Below, one piece after another: positions 63,709 through 64,000 of a stretch of DNA of 64,000 nucleotides; the stretch's first letter is position 1, and every line of letters begins with the position of its first letter. Below the pieces are notes generated by a model that searched no databases, was not told the origin of the DNA, and saw only the letters and a list, made by a program, of their open reading frames with translations. A program made the translations under genes and the position numbers. Origin of the DNA: Selenomonas sp. oral taxon 892 str. F0426 (GTDB lineage: Bacteria; Bacillota; Negativicutes; Selenomonadales; Selenomonadaceae); assembly GCF_000468035.1 (NCBI RefSeq), contig NZ_KI260540.1, positions 12,471 through 76,470 of the forward strand, given 5' to 3'.

Positions 63709-64000
63709 ATGATACAAAAAATAGCTGTTGTCAGCCTGTCTGCCGGAACGATAGGTGAAGATTTCGTCAAGCATGAATTGGACATAGGAGTGAAAAGGCT
63801 TGAAAATTGGGGTTTAAATGTTCAATTTATGCCGCATGCGCTTAAAGGAATTGAATATATCAAGGAACATCCCGATAAGCGTGCTGCTGATTTATTAGAA
63901 GCACTGAGAGATCCTGATATAGATATGATTCTATGTGCCATAGGCGGAGATGATACATACCGTCTGCTTCCTTACTTGTTTGATAATCATGAATTATCTT
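63709..64000 (+). CDS. S66 family LD-carboxypeptidase / MccF-like protein, 3' end outside window
   Basis: The first 97 codons are visible. IQKIAVVSLSAGTIGEDFVKHELDIGVKRLENWGL and LLEALRDPDIDMILCAIGGDDTYRLLPYLFDN match the peptidase S66 family; GGDD precedes the region of the catalytic serine in MccF relatives. Members cut L,D-peptide bonds of murein or inactivate microcin C-like peptides. GGAG precedes the ATG. DNA is strikingly AT-rich next to the previous genes, a hint of transfer. The 147 bp before it contain nothing I can name. Confidence 0.82.
   Translation, partial: MIQKIAVVSLSAGTIGEDFVKHELDIGVKRLENWGLNVQFMPHALKGIEYIKEHPDKRAADLLEALRDPDIDMILCAIGGDDTYRLLPYLFDNHELS

Noticed and set aside
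63552-63758. 68-residue frame overlapping the SUFU stop and the S66 peptidase start
   Set aside because: It overlaps both real genes in another frame and has no ribosome site.

Overview
The window looks like a chromosome segment of a diderm Firmicute of the class Negativicutes, most likely Selenomonas or a close relative. It combines Gram-negative envelope functions (autotransporter, heptose/LPS core genes, an LptD-like assembly protein, an RND pump) with Firmicute-style signals: GGAGG ribosome binding sites, frequent TTG/GTG starts and a BirA operator ahead of bioY. Coding DNA is GC-rich except for a few AT-rich islands: the hsdS target-recognition segments, the two paralogous glycosyltransferase genes and the last partial gene. 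I saw no tRNA, rRNA, CRISPR array, IS element or prophage.

Layout. 1-1.1 kb: C-terminal end of an autotransporter with a PDxPK repeat linker. 1.2-3.9 kb: bioY-bioD-bioA behind a promoter that overlaps a BirA-type operator. 4-6.1 kb: two metallophosphoesterases. 6.3-8.9 kb: purB-purA. 9-11 kb: UDG-like glycosylase, YeiH-type exporter and ArsC/Spx-like gene. 11.2-14.5 kb: hsp20, aspA and a lone tyrosine recombinase. 14.5-35 kb: about 20 minus-strand genes, nearly contiguous, transcribed from an lptD-like gene through split-hldE/heptose and core glycosyltransferase genes to a full pseudaminic acid pathway (pseB, C, F, G, H, I) with an embedded GSA-aminomutase-like enzyme and an aldo/keto reductase. 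35-38.5 kb: small exported proteins and a methyltransferase. 38.6-42.7 kb: RND efflux pair. 42.7-50.4 kb: type I restriction-modification locus (hsdM, hsdS, a tyrosine recombinase, a silent hsdS cassette, hsdR). 50.5-51.6 kb: DUF421/DUF3290 pair. 51.9-54.6 kb: four-subunit 2-oxoacid:ferredoxin oxidoreductase. 54.8-55.7 kb: quinone reductase and HxlR regulator. 55.7-58.8 kb: a small-RNA-like element and a futalosine menaquinone operon (mqnE, mqnC, a nucleoside phosphorylase). 58.9-60.2 kb: MATE exporter. 60.5-64 kb: DUF1963-like protein, SUFU-DUF4253 fusion and a partial MccF/LD-carboxypeptidase, a possible immunity cluster.

Main points for follow-up: (1) hsdS and a downstream silent target-recognition cassette lie in the SAME orientation and share two exact repeats (29 and 32 bp), one holding a perfect 8-5-8 palindrome like a tyrosine-recombinase core, with a recombinase gene between them. 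This predicts switching by excision or cassette exchange rather than by the usual inversion. (2) The pseudaminic acid cluster is continuous with the heptose/LPS-core genes and carries two extra enzymes and two paralogous Capsule_synth-like transferases. (3) A phosphorylase sits where the futalosine pathway would need a nucleosidase. (4) A roughly 90-nt RNA-like element with its own promoter and two opposed terminators lies upstream of hxlR.
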